64,000 nucleotides of DNA from Longimicrobium sp. (GTDB lineage Bacteria; Gemmatimonadota; Gemmatimonadetes; Longimicrobiales; Longimicrobiaceae). Shown one piece after another: positions 24,446-32,194 of the stretch. Made by a program: the position numbers and the translations under genes. Numbering within the stretch: position 1 is the first letter of the stretch; the number at the start of each line of letters is the position of its first letter. The notes under the pieces were generated by a model, which was not told where the DNA came from, searched no databases, and saw nothing but the letters and a program-made list of their open reading frames with translations. The stretch spans positions 62,001 to 126,000 of the forward strand of contig DASVWD010000141.1 in assembly GCA_036389795.1 (NCBI GenBank). The letters run 5' to 3'.

Positions 24446-25108
24446 TTACGCCTGGCCGGCCTTGAGCAGCCCGGTGTCGAGGGCCAGGCGCACCAGCTCG
24501 GAGCGGTGGCTGAGTCCCAGCTTCTGCATCAGGCGGGCGCGGTAGGTGTCGACGGTCTTGGGGGAGAGGAAGAGCTTCTTGCCGATCTCGCCCGAGCTGT
24601 ACCCTTCCGCCGTGAGCGCCAGCACCTCGCGCTCGCGCTCGGAGAGCTTCTCCAGCGGGCTCGCCTGGCCCTTCTCCTCGGCCGCGCGGTAGGTGCGCAG
24701 CAGGAGGCGCGTGGCGCTGGGGTACAGGAACACCTCGTCGCGGGCCACCGCGCGGATGGCGCGGATCAGGTCCTCGTCCGCGCTGGTCTTGCGCACGTAG
24801 CCGCTGCCGCCGGCCTCCAGCACGGGAAGGAGGAACTCCTCCTCGGCCTGCGAGGTGAGCACCAGCACCTTCACCCCCGTCCCCAGCGCGGCGATCTGGC
24901 GGGTGGCCTCCAGCCCGCCGATCCCCGGCATCGCCAGGTCCATCACCACCACGTCGGGGCGGAGGGAGCGCACCCGCTCGATCCCCTCCTCGCCGGTGGA
25001 GGCCTCGCCGACCACCTCCAGGTCGGGCTCCAGCGCCAGCAGCGCCTCCAGGCCGCTGCGCAGCACCGGGTGGTCGTCGACGAGCACGATGCGGATCTTG
25101 TCGGGCAT
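24446..25108 (-). CDS. NarL/FixJ-type response regulator
   Basis: 220 residues. The receiver domain (1-125) has the acidic pair in VLVDDHP, phospho-acceptor Asp in VVMDLAMPG and Lys in GYVRKTSA. A LuxR-type DNA-binding domain follows (about 155-215), with LSEREREVLALTAEGYSSGEI and SPKTVDTYRARLMQKLGL. It should be activated by a sensor kinase, but no NarX-type kinase is adjacent, so it is an orphan in this window. Target genes cannot be named. Confidence 0.95.
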   Translation of the reverse strand: MPDKIRIVLVDDHPVLRSGLEALLALEPDLEVVGEASTGEEGIERVRSLRPDVVVMDLAMPGIGGLEATRQIAALGTGVKVLVLTSQAEEEFLLPVLEAGGSGYVRKTSADEDLIRAIRAVARDEVFLYPSATRLLLRTYRAAEEKGQASPLEKLSEREREVLALTAEGYSSGEIGKKLFLSPKTVDTYRARLMQKLGLSHRSELVRLALDTGLLKAGQA

Positions 25109-25149
25109 AGGGGTCCTCTGGCGATTGGGAGCGGGACGGGAACCGCAGT

Positions 25150-25237
25150 CCTTTAGTGTTTTAGTCCTTAGTGCTTAGTGAACTTCGCCGACCCCTGGCA
25201 CTGAATGACTAAGGACTAAGGACTAAATCACTAAGCA
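25150..25237. repeat. heptamer array (CTAAGGA)n, second copy
   Basis: TTTTAGTCCTTAGTGCTTAG opposed to ACTAAGGACTAAGGACTAAA, the same plan as 6134-6276. Its last unit (CTAAGCAC) overlaps the stop codon of the following minus-strand gene, so the array provides the TAG. Confidence 0.85.
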
Positions 25238-25689
25238 CTTTCGGTGGCCTCGCGCCCCGTCGCCTCCTGCACGGCGATGCGGAAGATCACGGTGCGGAAG
25301 GCCACCGGGTCGTCGGGGGTGAAGGTCTCGGGGATGAGGCGGCGCAGCAGCTCCACGCCCTGCCGCCACTCTTCCTCCTCCCACGCGGCTCCCTCGGACG
25401 GCAGCACGTAGAAGCCGCCGTGGACCACCACGCTGCGCCAGCGGAAGAGGTCCTCGATCTCGTCCACCTCGAAGGCCACGGGCCACCAGGTGTAGCCCAC
25501 GGCGTCCATCTTGGCCCCGTGCGAGGTGCGCCCGTAGATCCAGCCCCCGTGGTAGACGTAGTGGAGCGGCTCGATGTCCACGTGGTTCTTCCACGCGTAC
25601 GCCAGCCGGCCCACGTGGCTGCGGGCGAGGATCTCGTCGATCTCCCGGCGGTCCAGCGAGCGGAACCGCGGCGCGCGTACGGCGTTCAT
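25231..25689 (-). CDS. pyridoxamine 5'-phosphate oxidase-fold (FMN-binding) protein
   Basis: 152 residues from ATG 25689, which has a strong AGGAGGAGG SD; 18 upstream codons are dropped. It has the split-barrel flavin-binding fold with LDRREIDEILARSHVGRLAY, then PLHYVYHGGWIYGRTSHGAK, as in the general stress and nitroimidazole-resistance-like branch. Such proteins bind FMN or F420/heme and reduce varied substrates. Probably cytoplasmic and monocistronic. The stop codon lies in a heptamer repeat. Confidence 0.88.
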   Translation of the reverse strand: MNAVRAPRFRSLDRREIDEILARSHVGRLAYAWKNHVDIEPLHYVYHGGWIYGRTSHGAKMDAVGYTWWPVAFEVDEIEDLFRWRSVVVHGGFYVLPSEGAAWEEEEWRQGVELLRRLIPETFTPDDPVAFRTVIFRIAVQEATGREATESA

Positions 25690-25900
25690 CGTCCCCTCCT
25701 CCTGCGCGTGAGACTCCGCCCCGGCCCGGGCGGACGCCTGCATCGGACCGAGGATACCCCCGGTGCCAGCGCGCGTCAGTCGGGAATCCTGAGCCGCCCG
25801 TCAGTAAAATCCCCTACAGAGCTCCTCCACGAAACGAAGACGTCCGACTTGCGTCCAGGGCGGCGGGGCCGGAGGTTGTCACGGGGCTGAGGTGGGCGAG

Positions 25901-25962
25901 GGCGGCTGAAGCCGCGGCAACAACGGCAGAAAGCCTCGCAAACCCCGCGAGGCTTCAACCGC
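25901..25962 (+). repeat. two-hairpin repeat, GGCTGAAGCC subtype
   Basis: GGCGGCTGAAGCCGCGGCAA, CAACGGCAGAAAGCCTCGCA, then CCCCGCGAGGCTTC. Same family as 16268. The rest of 25690-26113 shows a less G+C-rich patch near 25800 and, at 26052-26108, an array of CGTACCT/CGTACT/CGCACTCA units ending just before the SD of the next gene. Confidence 0.85.
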
Positions 25963-26113
25963 ATCGTGGAGGCAGGATTCGGCTCGGCGGGTGAAGATCC
26001 GCGCGGGACGAAGGGGAGCGCGGTCGAGGTCAGGGCCTGCTCCCCCGGTCTTTCGTACCTCGTACCTCGTACCCCGTACTTTCGTACTCACGCACTCACG
26101 CACTGGAGTCCAC

Positions 26114-27472
26114 GTGGACATCACCTTCCTGGGGGCGGCGGGGACGGTCACCGGGTCGAAGTACCTGGTGGAGGCGGGCGGGAAGAGGGTGCTGGTCGAC
26201 TGCGGGCTCTTCCAGGGGCTCAAGGCGCTGCGCGAGAGGAACCGCGAGCCGTTCCCCGTGCCCCCCGAGAGCGTGGACGCCGTGGTGCTCACCCACGCCC
26301 ACCTAGACCACTCGGGGTGGCTCCCCGTGCTGGTGCGCGAGGGGTTCCGCGGCCCCGTCTGGTGCACGCCGGCCACGGCCGACCTCTGCGAGATCCTGCT
26401 GGCCGACAGCGCGCACCTGCAGGAGGAGGAGGCCGAGTTCGCCAACCGGCGCGGCCACGCCAAACACAAGCCCGCGCTCCCGCTCTACACCGTGCGCGAC
26501 GCGGCGCGCGCCACCGAGCTCCTGCGCACGGCGGCGTGGGAAGAGGCGGTGGCGCTCGCGGACGGCATCTCCTTCCGCTACCGCCCGGCCGGCCACATCC
26601 CCGGCGCGGCGACGGTGGAGCTCTCGGCCGGGGGGAAGACGGTGCTCTTCTCGGGCGACCTGGGGCGGCCGGGCGACCCGCTCCTCCCCGACCCGGCGCC
26701 CACCCCCGGGGCCGACTACCTGCTGGTGGAGTCCACCTACGGCGACCGCCTGCACCCGCCGGTGGACCCGGGCGATGAGCTGGCCGAGGTGGTGAGCGAG
26801 ACCGCCGCGCGCGGCGGCGTGGTGGTGATCCCGGCGTTCGCGGTCGGCCGCGCGCAGATCGTGATGTACCACCTGCACCGGCTCAAGGGCGAGGGGCGCA
26901 TCCCCGACGTCCCCGTCTTCCTCGACAGCCCCATGGCCTCGCGGGCCACGCGCGCCTTCCGCGACCACCCCGAGGCGCGCCGGCTCTCGCCCGAGGAGTG
27001 GGCGGCGGTCGCCGCGTCGGCGCAGCCGGCGGACACGGTGGAGGAGTCGAAGCGCATCGGCCGCATGAGCTTCCCCCGCGTGATCGTCTCGGCCAGCGGG
27101 ATGGCCACGGGCGGGCGGGTGCTGCACCACCTGGCCGCCCTCGCGCCCGACCCGAAGAACACGGTGCTCTTCGCGGGCTACCAGGCGGTGGGCACGCGCG
27201 GCGCGCAGATGGTGGCCGGCGCGCGCGAGATCAAGATCCACGGCGAGTGGGTGCCGGTGCGCTGCCGGGTGGAGCAGCTGGACGGGCTCTCGGCCCACGC
27301 GGACTACGAGGAGATCCTGGGCTGGCTGGCGAAGCTGGGGCGCGCCCCGCGCCGCGCCTTCATCGTCCACGGCGAGCCCGCGGCGGCCGACTGCCTGCGG
27401 GTGCGCATCCGGGACCGCCTGGGGTGGGAGTGCACCATCCCCGAGCACAAGCAGAAGTTCGCGCTGGAGTAG
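26114..27472 (+). CDS. beta-CASP metallo-beta-lactamase-fold hydrolase
   Basis: 452 residues from GTG 26114 (GGAG five bases upstream), giving the family start MDITFLGAAGTVTGSKYLV. Zinc-binding motif HAHLDHSGW (about 60), ligand Asp in SGDLGRPGDP, the beta-CASP insert with DSPMASRATRAF, ASGMATGGRVLHHL and GLSAHADYEEI, and the late HGEP. This is the RNase/CPSF-like branch (YSH1-type, TTHA0252-like), thought to act as an endo- or exoribonuclease. The small membrane protein gene follows after 38 bases. Confidence 0.92.
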   Translation: MDITFLGAAGTVTGSKYLVEAGGKRVLVDCGLFQGLKALRERNREPFPVPPESVDAVVLTHAHLDHSGWLPVLVREGFRGPVWCTPATADLCEILLADSAHLQEEEAEFANRRGHAKHKPALPLYTVRDAARATELLRTAAWEEAVALADGISFRYRPAGHIPGAATVELSAGGKTVLFSGDLGRPGDPLLPDPAPTPGADYLLVESTYGDRLHPPVDPGDELAEVVSETAARGGVVVIPAFAVGRAQIVMYHLHRLKGEGRIPDVPVFLDSPMASRATRAFRDHPEARRLSPEEWAAVAASAQPADTVEESKRIGRMSFPRVIVSASGMATGGRVLHHLAALAPDPKNTVLFAGYQAVGTRGAQMVAGAREIKIHGEWVPVRCRVEQLDGLSAHADYEEILGWLAKLGRAPRRAFIVHGEPAAADCLRVRIRDRLGWECTIPEHKQKFALE

Positions 27473-27510
27473 AGGCGGGACGGTCTATCGGGCCCCGATC
27501 CGGAGGGTGT

Positions 27511-27783
27511 ATGCCCGTGAAGAAGCCTTCGCAGTGGCGGTCGGGCTGGCTCTGGCTCCTCCTCGTCGTCGGAGTGCTGGGCGCCTGTTACGGCATCGCG
27601 GGATATGCCCTGACCGCTTCCTTCAGCGTGGCCGATCCCCCCGGTTCGCCGAGCCGGGAGGGAGCCGCGATCTTTTTCGTGGCGGTCGCCGCGATCTCCG
27701 TCGTCCTGACCGCGGCCGCTTTCGTGGCGCTGCTCCTGCGGTGGGCCGGGCCGCCCGCCGACGATGCGCGCGCAACGCGGTAG
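27511..27783 (+). CDS. two-helix small membrane protein
   Basis: 90 residues with a GGAGGG just upstream of the ATG. Two membrane helices (about 12-33 and 52-77) with a short loop (SVADPPGSPSREG); both ends basic or polar. No family recognised. Probably co-transcribed with the preceding hydrolase, which is 38 bases away. Confidence 0.6.
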   Translation: MPVKKPSQWRSGWLWLLLVVGVLGACYGIAGYALTASFSVADPPGSPSREGAAIFFVAVAAISVVLTAAAFVALLLRWAGPPADDARATR

Positions 27784-27854
27784 TGGACCCGGAACGACGA
27801 TGCACGGTTGATCTCCGGAAACAGTATGACGGCAGGGCGACACGGGGCTCGCGC

Positions 27855-28472
27855 TCAGCAGCTGCAGACCTTCCCCTCCGCCACCGCCTCGCGGCCTTCC
27901 TTGAACAGCAGCAGGGCGATGGCGATGGCGATCACCGGGTCCGCCTGCCAGAAGCCGAAGGCCTGGTTGAGGACGAGCCCCAGCAGCACGCCGGCAGACA
28001 TCCCCACGCAGGCCAGCGTCTGCTTCGAATCCGCCTCCAGGCTGCGGCTCTCCAGCCGGCGCGCCGTGCGCCGCTTGGCGAAGAAGAGGAGCGGCATCAC
28101 CACCAGCGAGAGGAGGAGGATGGCGATGCCGGGGACGGAGGGCTCCGGGCGCTCGCCGGTGAGGAGCTTCCGCGCCGCCTCGAAGAGCACGTACGCACCC
28201 AGCACGAAGAAGGTGTAGCCCACCAGCGTGAGCGCGCGCCGCTCCCTGCGCTCCGTCGCGGGCTCGCGGGCGTCTGCGTGCCGGCCGCGGAAGCGCCAGA
28301 TCATCACGCCGCCGGAGAGCGACTCGACGAAGCTGTCCAGCCCGAACCCCACCAGGGCCACGCTCCCGGCCACCGCCCCCGCCGCCACCGACGCCGCCCC
28401 CTCCAGCAGGTTGTAGCCGACGGTGAAGTACGACAGCCACAGCGCGCGGCGGCTCAGCGCCCTCTCGTCCAT
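27855..28472 (-). CDS. cation transporter of the CDF type (short form)
   Basis: 205 residues with about five to six membrane helices and no cytoplasmic C-terminal CDF domain. Helix 2 holds GFGLDSFVESLSGG and a later helix EADSKQTLACVGMS, the acidic/polar positions that line the metal path in the cation diffusion facilitator superfamily. The chain ends EGKVCSC, a Cys pair that could bind soft metals. The gene lies in a two-gene minus unit (16-base gap to the next gene), diverging from a metal-sensor gene and a TonB-dependent receptor, which supports a role in metal export. Confidence 0.82.
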   Translation of the reverse strand: MDERALSRRALWLSYFTVGYNLLEGAASVAAGAVAGSVALVGFGLDSFVESLSGGVMIWRFRGRHADAREPATERRERRALTLVGYTFFVLGAYVLFEAARKLLTGERPEPSVPGIAILLLSLVVMPLLFFAKRRTARRLESRSLEADSKQTLACVGMSAGVLLGLVLNQAFGFWQADPVIAIAIALLLFKEGREAVAEGKVCSC

Positions 28473-28488
28473 GCGCGGCGCTCGTTCC

Positions 28489-29103
28489 TCAGCGGGGCCC
28501 GGCGGACCCGTGCCGTGCCGCCACTTCCCGGCGTCCGCCGTAGCGCCGGACGAGGGAGTCGCGGACCGGGTCGAAAGGCAGGCGCTCGATCACGCGCCTG
28601 AGCACCTCGTCCGTGGCGGGGTCGGTGGACGCCCCGCGCGAGAGAGCCTGCAGCTCCATGAACGACCTGAGCCTGCCGGCGTCCGCGGCCAGGGTGTGCC
28701 TTCCGCGCACGGTCCTGACGACGACCTTCTTCGCGGGAGAGCCGAGCTCGCCCAGGCGCTTCCAGTCCATCCCCCTGCTGACCAGGTGGACGGTCTCGCC
28801 GGGCTGCACCAGCCTTCCCCCGGAATCGATCGCCGCCTCCCAGCCCGGGGCGTCCCAGCCCACCGTCCAGACGTACGACGCGCCCTTCCCGGCGTTGGCC
28901 AGGTCGACGACCAGGTAGTACAGCAGGTCGTCCCTCACGTGGACCGTCTCGTACGCGACGGAGAACGCTTCCTTCCTTTCCGTCGCCTCCCGGAGCTGCC
29001 ACACGAGGGCGACCCCCACCAGCAGGAGCCCGACGAGCACGGACGCACGGTCCGCCGGCGTCCAGTGCCCCGGTGTTTCGCCCGTCGCTCCCAGCGGCTG
29101 CAT
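28489..29103 (-). CDS. single-pass membrane protein with extracytoplasmic domain
   Basis: 204 residues from ATG 29103. One N-terminal membrane helix (about 22-40) is followed by a soluble beta-rich domain (AYETVHVRDDLLYYLVVDLANAG, GETVHLVSRGMDW) and a charged, Arg-rich helical tail. No family recognised. First gene of the minus unit with the cation transporter; divergent from the ArsR gene. It might be a periplasmic partner of the transporter (inference from position only). Confidence 0.6.
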   Translation of the reverse strand: MQPLGATGETPGHWTPADRASVLVGLLLVGVALVWQLREATERKEAFSVAYETVHVRDDLLYYLVVDLANAGKGASYVWTVGWDAPGWEAAIDSGGRLVQPGETVHLVSRGMDWKRLGELGSPAKKVVVRTVRGRHTLAADAGRLRSFMELQALSRGASTDPATDEVLRRVIERLPFDPVRDSLVRRYGGRREVAARHGSAGPR

Positions 29104-29230
29104 CGACTGCTCGGTCGTATGGTTCCCGCGATCATTCCGGCACCGCTCCCCCGAATCCGCCCATCCAGCCTCCGCCTGAAAGTGATTTGCACCGCATGTT
29201 TCCGGCCGCTGGTCCCCGGTCCGTGCGGTG

Positions 29231-29259
29231 TTGACGATCCGTGTCCCGCACGATACATC
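29231..29259 (+). promoter_or_regulatory. candidate promoter/operator of the ArsR-TonB receptor unit
   Basis: TTGACG (29231) is followed after 17 bases by TACATC. Direct repeats GATACATC and GATACGTA (29252-29279) overlap it and are candidate sensor-binding sites. Transcription from here would start after GTG 29241 and favour ATG 29298. Confidence 0.4.
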
Positions 29260-29297
29260 ATTACCTGCTGATACGTACCCTTCCGCCCCGCGCGCCC

Positions 29298-29633
29298 ATG
29301 ACGCCGTCGACCGCACCCGCCCCGCTCGCCACGCGCGGCAAGCTCTTCCACGGCCTCGCAGACCCCTCGCGGCTGGCGATCCTCGAGGCGCTCCGGGAGG
29401 GGCCGCGCACCGTCTCCGACATCGTCGCCGCGACGGGGCTCGGGCAGCCGAACGTGTCGAACCACCTGGCGTGCCTGCTGGGGTGCGGGCTGGTGTCACG
29501 CGAGCCGGCCGGGCGCCGCGCCTTCTACCGTCTGAGCGATCCCCGCGTCGACGCGCTCCTCTCGCTCGCCGACGAGCTCCTGGCCGACGTGGCGCGCGGG
29601 GTCGAGAGCTGCCCGCGGAACCCGCGCTGCTGA
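29298..29633 (+). CDS. ArsR/SmtB-family metal sensor, CmtR-like
   Basis: 111 residues from ATG 29298; an in-frame GTG at 29241 would add 19 residues but lies inside the promoter candidate. It is a winged-helix DNA-binding protein with HGLADPSRLAILEAL and, in the recognition helix, NVSNHLACLLGCGLV. The two Cys spaced C-x3-C there are where mycobacterial CmtR binds Cd/Pb (HLSCLRGCGL). A third Cys set is at the C-terminus (ESCPRNPRC), as CmtR also uses a C-terminal Cys. It should repress this operon until thiophilic metal binds. A TonB-dependent receptor gene follows after 29 bases. Family certain; metal specificity inferred. Confidence 0.9.
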   Translation: MTPSTAPAPLATRGKLFHGLADPSRLAILEALREGPRTVSDIVAATGLGQPNVSNHLACLLGCGLVSREPAGRRAFYRLSDPRVDALLSLADELLADVARGVESCPRNPRC

Positions 29634-29662
29634 TCGCATTCGCATCTCATCCTCCGATCCCG

Positions 29663-31807
29663 ATGCGCATCCCTCCACTTCCGCTCGCCGCCCTCGCGCT
29701 CCTGCTCGCGACGGCTTCGCACGTCCGGGCGCAGTCCGCGCGCGTGACGGTGCGCGTTCGCGCGGGCGAGGCGCCGGTGGCGGGCGCGCGCGCCGTCCTC
29801 GGCCGGGCCGCGGCGGCGACGGACAGCGCGGGGACGGCGGTGCTGGCGGCCGCGCGCGGGCCGGCCCGGCTGGTGGTGACGAAGCCCGGGTTCGCGCGGG
29901 CGTCGCTCGGCCTCACCGTGGCGGCGGACACCACGGTGGAGGTGGCGCTGGAGCCGCGCGAGGAGGCGGAGGTGGAGGTCGAGGCGCTGGTGGTGACCGC
30001 CACGCGCAGCGAGCAGCGCATCGAGGACGTGCCGGTGCGCGTGGAGGTGCTCGCGCGCGAGGAGGTGGAGGAGAAGATGCTGATGACGCCCGGCGACGTG
30101 GCGATGCTGCTCAACGAGACGAGCGGCCTGCGCGTCCAGAGCACCTCGCCGTCGCTGGGGGGCGCCACCGTGCGCGTGCAGGGCCTGCGCGGCCGCTACA
30201 CGCAGGTGCTCTCCGACGGGCTCCCCCTCTACGGCGGCCAGAGCGGCGCGCTGGGGCTGCTGCAGATCCCGCCGATGGACCTGGGGCAGGTGGAGGTGAT
30301 CAAGGGCGCGGCGTCCGCCCTCTACGGCGCCTCGGCGCTGGGCGGCGTGGTGAACCTGGTGTCGCGCCGCCCCGCGCCCGAGGCCGAGCGCGAGCTGCTC
30401 CTGAACGCCACCACGCTGGGCGGCGCGGACGCCGTCTTCTGGTCGTCGCGGAAGTGGGGGCGCGGGGGCTACACCCTGCTCGCGGGCGGCCACCGCCAGG
30501 CCGACGCCGACGTGGACGGCGACCGCTGGGCCGACCTCCCCGCCTACCGCCGCGCCGTGGTGCGCCCGCGCCTCTTCTGGGACGACGGCGCGGGCCGCTC
30601 GCTCTTCGCCACCCTGGGCGGCACGGTGGAGGACCGCGAGGGCGGCGGCCGGGTGGCCACGGGCGAGCTCTTCCCCGAGGAGCTCGCGACGCGGCGCGCG
30701 GACGCCGGGCTGGTCGGCCGCTTCCTGCTGGGCGAGGGGCGGCTCCTCTCGCTGCGCGCCTCGGCGATGGCGCAGCGGCACCGCCACACCTTCGGCGACG
30801 CCGTCGAGCGCGACCTGCACCGCACCGCCTTCGCGGAAGCCTCGCTCGGCGGCGCGGGGGGCGCCCACACCTGGGTGGCCGGCGCCGCGCTGCAGCTGGA
30901 GCGCTACGACGCGCGCGACGTCCCCCGCTTCGAGTTCGAGCACGCCATCTCCTCACTCTTCGCGCAGGACGAGGTCCGGTTCTCGGAGGCGCTCTCGCTG
31001 CTGGCGAGCGCGCGGGTGGACCGGCACAGCGAGTTCGGCGCCTTCTTCAACCCGCGCCTCTCCGCGCTCCTGCGCCCCGCCGAGGGGTGGAGCGTGCGCG
31101 CCTCCGCCGGCACCGGCTACTACGCGCCGACGCCCTTCACCGAGGAAACGGAGGCGATCGGCCTCGCCCGGCTGGCGGGGACGGCGCGGGAGGCGGAGCG
31201 CGCCCGGAGCGCCTCGCTCGACGTGGCGCGCACCGCCGGGGCCCTGGAGCTGAACGCCACCCTCTTCGGCTCGCTCATCGACGACGCGGTCGCCCTGCGG
31301 CCGGCCCCCGGCGGGACGGTGGAGCTGGTGAACGTGGAGGGCGAGACGCGCACCTGGGGCACGGAGCTGCTCGCCCGCTGGGTGCAGGGGCCGTGGCACG
31401 TGACCGCCACGCACACCTTCACCCGCTCGACGGAGCCGGACCCGGACGGCGCCGGCCGCCGCGAGGTGCCGCTCACGCCGCGGCACCAGGTGGGGGTGGT
31501 GGGGATGTGGGAGGCGGAGGGAGAGGGGCGCGTGGGCGTGGAGCTGTACTACACGGGCCGCCAGGCGCTGGAGGAGAACCCGTACCGCGCGGCGAGCCGC
31601 CCCTTCGTGATCCTGGGCCTGCTGGCCGAGCGGCGGATCGGCCGGGCGCGCGTCTTCGTCAACGCCGAGAACCTGCTGGACGCCCGCCAGACGCGCTGGG
31701 ACCCGCTGGTCCTCCCCTCCCGCTCCCCCGAAGGCCGCTGGACGACGGACCTGTGGGCGCCCGCGGAGGGGCGGGTGGTCAACGCGGGCGTGCGTCTCGA
31801 GTTGTGA
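29663..31807 (+). CDS. TonB-dependent outer-membrane receptor
   Basis: 714 residues. Signal peptide (cleavage after VRAQ), a carboxypeptidase-regulatory-like beta-sandwich (about 25-105), a TonB-box-like segment (EALVVTATR), then the plug domain with VRVQGLRGRYTQVLSDGLPL and VEVIKGAASALYGASALGG, and a 22-strand barrel to the C-terminus with closing strand residues VNAGVRLEL. It imports a large or scarce ligand across the outer membrane using TonB energy. Downstream of a metal sensor, so a metal chelate is the likely ligand. The last base of its stop codon is the first base of the 171-bp element. Confidence 0.93.
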   Translation: MRIPPLPLAALALLLATASHVRAQSARVTVRVRAGEAPVAGARAVLGRAAAATDSAGTAVLAAARGPARLVVTKPGFARASLGLTVAADTTVEVALEPREEAEVEVEALVVTATRSEQRIEDVPVRVEVLAREEVEEKMLMTPGDVAMLLNETSGLRVQSTSPSLGGATVRVQGLRGRYTQVLSDGLPLYGGQSGALGLLQIPPMDLGQVEVIKGAASALYGASALGGVVNLVSRRPAPEAERELLLNATTLGGADAVFWSSRKWGRGGYTLLAGGHRQADADVDGDRWADLPAYRRAVVRPRLFWDDGAGRSLFATLGGTVEDREGGGRVATGELFPEELATRRADAGLVGRFLLGEGRLLSLRASAMAQRHRHTFGDAVERDLHRTAFAEASLGGAGGAHTWVAGAALQLERYDARDVPRFEFEHAISSLFAQDEVRFSEALSLLASARVDRHSEFGAFFNPRLSALLRPAEGWSVRASAGTGYYAPTPFTEETEAIGLARLAGTAREAERARSASLDVARTAGALELNATLFGSLIDDAVALRPAPGGTVELVNVEGETRTWGTELLARWVQGPWHVTATHTFTRSTEPDPDGAGRREVPLTPRHQVGVVGMWEAEGEGRVGVELYYTGRQALEENPYRAASRPFVILGLLAERRIGRARVFVNAENLLDARQTRWDPLVLPSRSPEGRWTTDLWAPAEGRVVNAGVRLEL

Positions 31808-31977
31808 TACCACTTTGCAGAGCATCGTTCGGGTACAGCTTTCTGATAGAGCATCACACAGAGGACACAGAGGACACAGAGAAACTTCACTCGCGTCTTC
31901 AGTTCCTCCGTGTTCTCTGTGTCCTCTGTGTGATTCCAATCTGTTCGGAACCAGAACAATGCTCGGCAATCTGGTAT
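31807..31977 (+). mobile_element. 171-bp MITE-like element, copy A
   Basis: Bounded by ATACCACTTTGCAGAGCAT and, inverted, ATACCAGATTGCCGAGCAT (16 of 19 match). The interior is a long imperfect palindrome of CACAGAGGA units. The copy at 42080-42250 is the same length, in the other orientation, with only two internal differences seen by eye. No open frame. It starts on the A of the receptor gene's TGA. Rest of the gap to 32038 shows nothing else. Confidence 0.85.
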
Positions 31978-32038
31978 GATGCCGGTTCCAGGGATAGTTC
32001 CGGATGGATTCCGATCCTCCGGCGAACGGCGAAAAGGC

Positions 32039-32109
32039 CTCACACGGAGTCAACGGAGTCAACAGAGAACCCCCGCAGTTCTCCGTTAACTCCGTTTCCT
32101 CCGTGTGAG
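32039..32109. repeat. CTCACACGG hairpin repeat, copy 3
   Basis: Arms 32039-32070 and 32078-32109 are near-perfect inverted copies of CTCACACGGAGTCAACGGAG with an extra unit, flanked by AAAAGGC and ACATTCAG. Likely terminator between the convergent receptor and nitrilase-fold genes. Confidence 0.8.
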
Positions 32110-32194
32110 ACATTCAGTGATGGATCTCGATCCCGACCGCGCCCCTGCGTCTCCGCGTGATTTCCAGCCTGTTCCGTGACGGTCCGGCCGGGCG

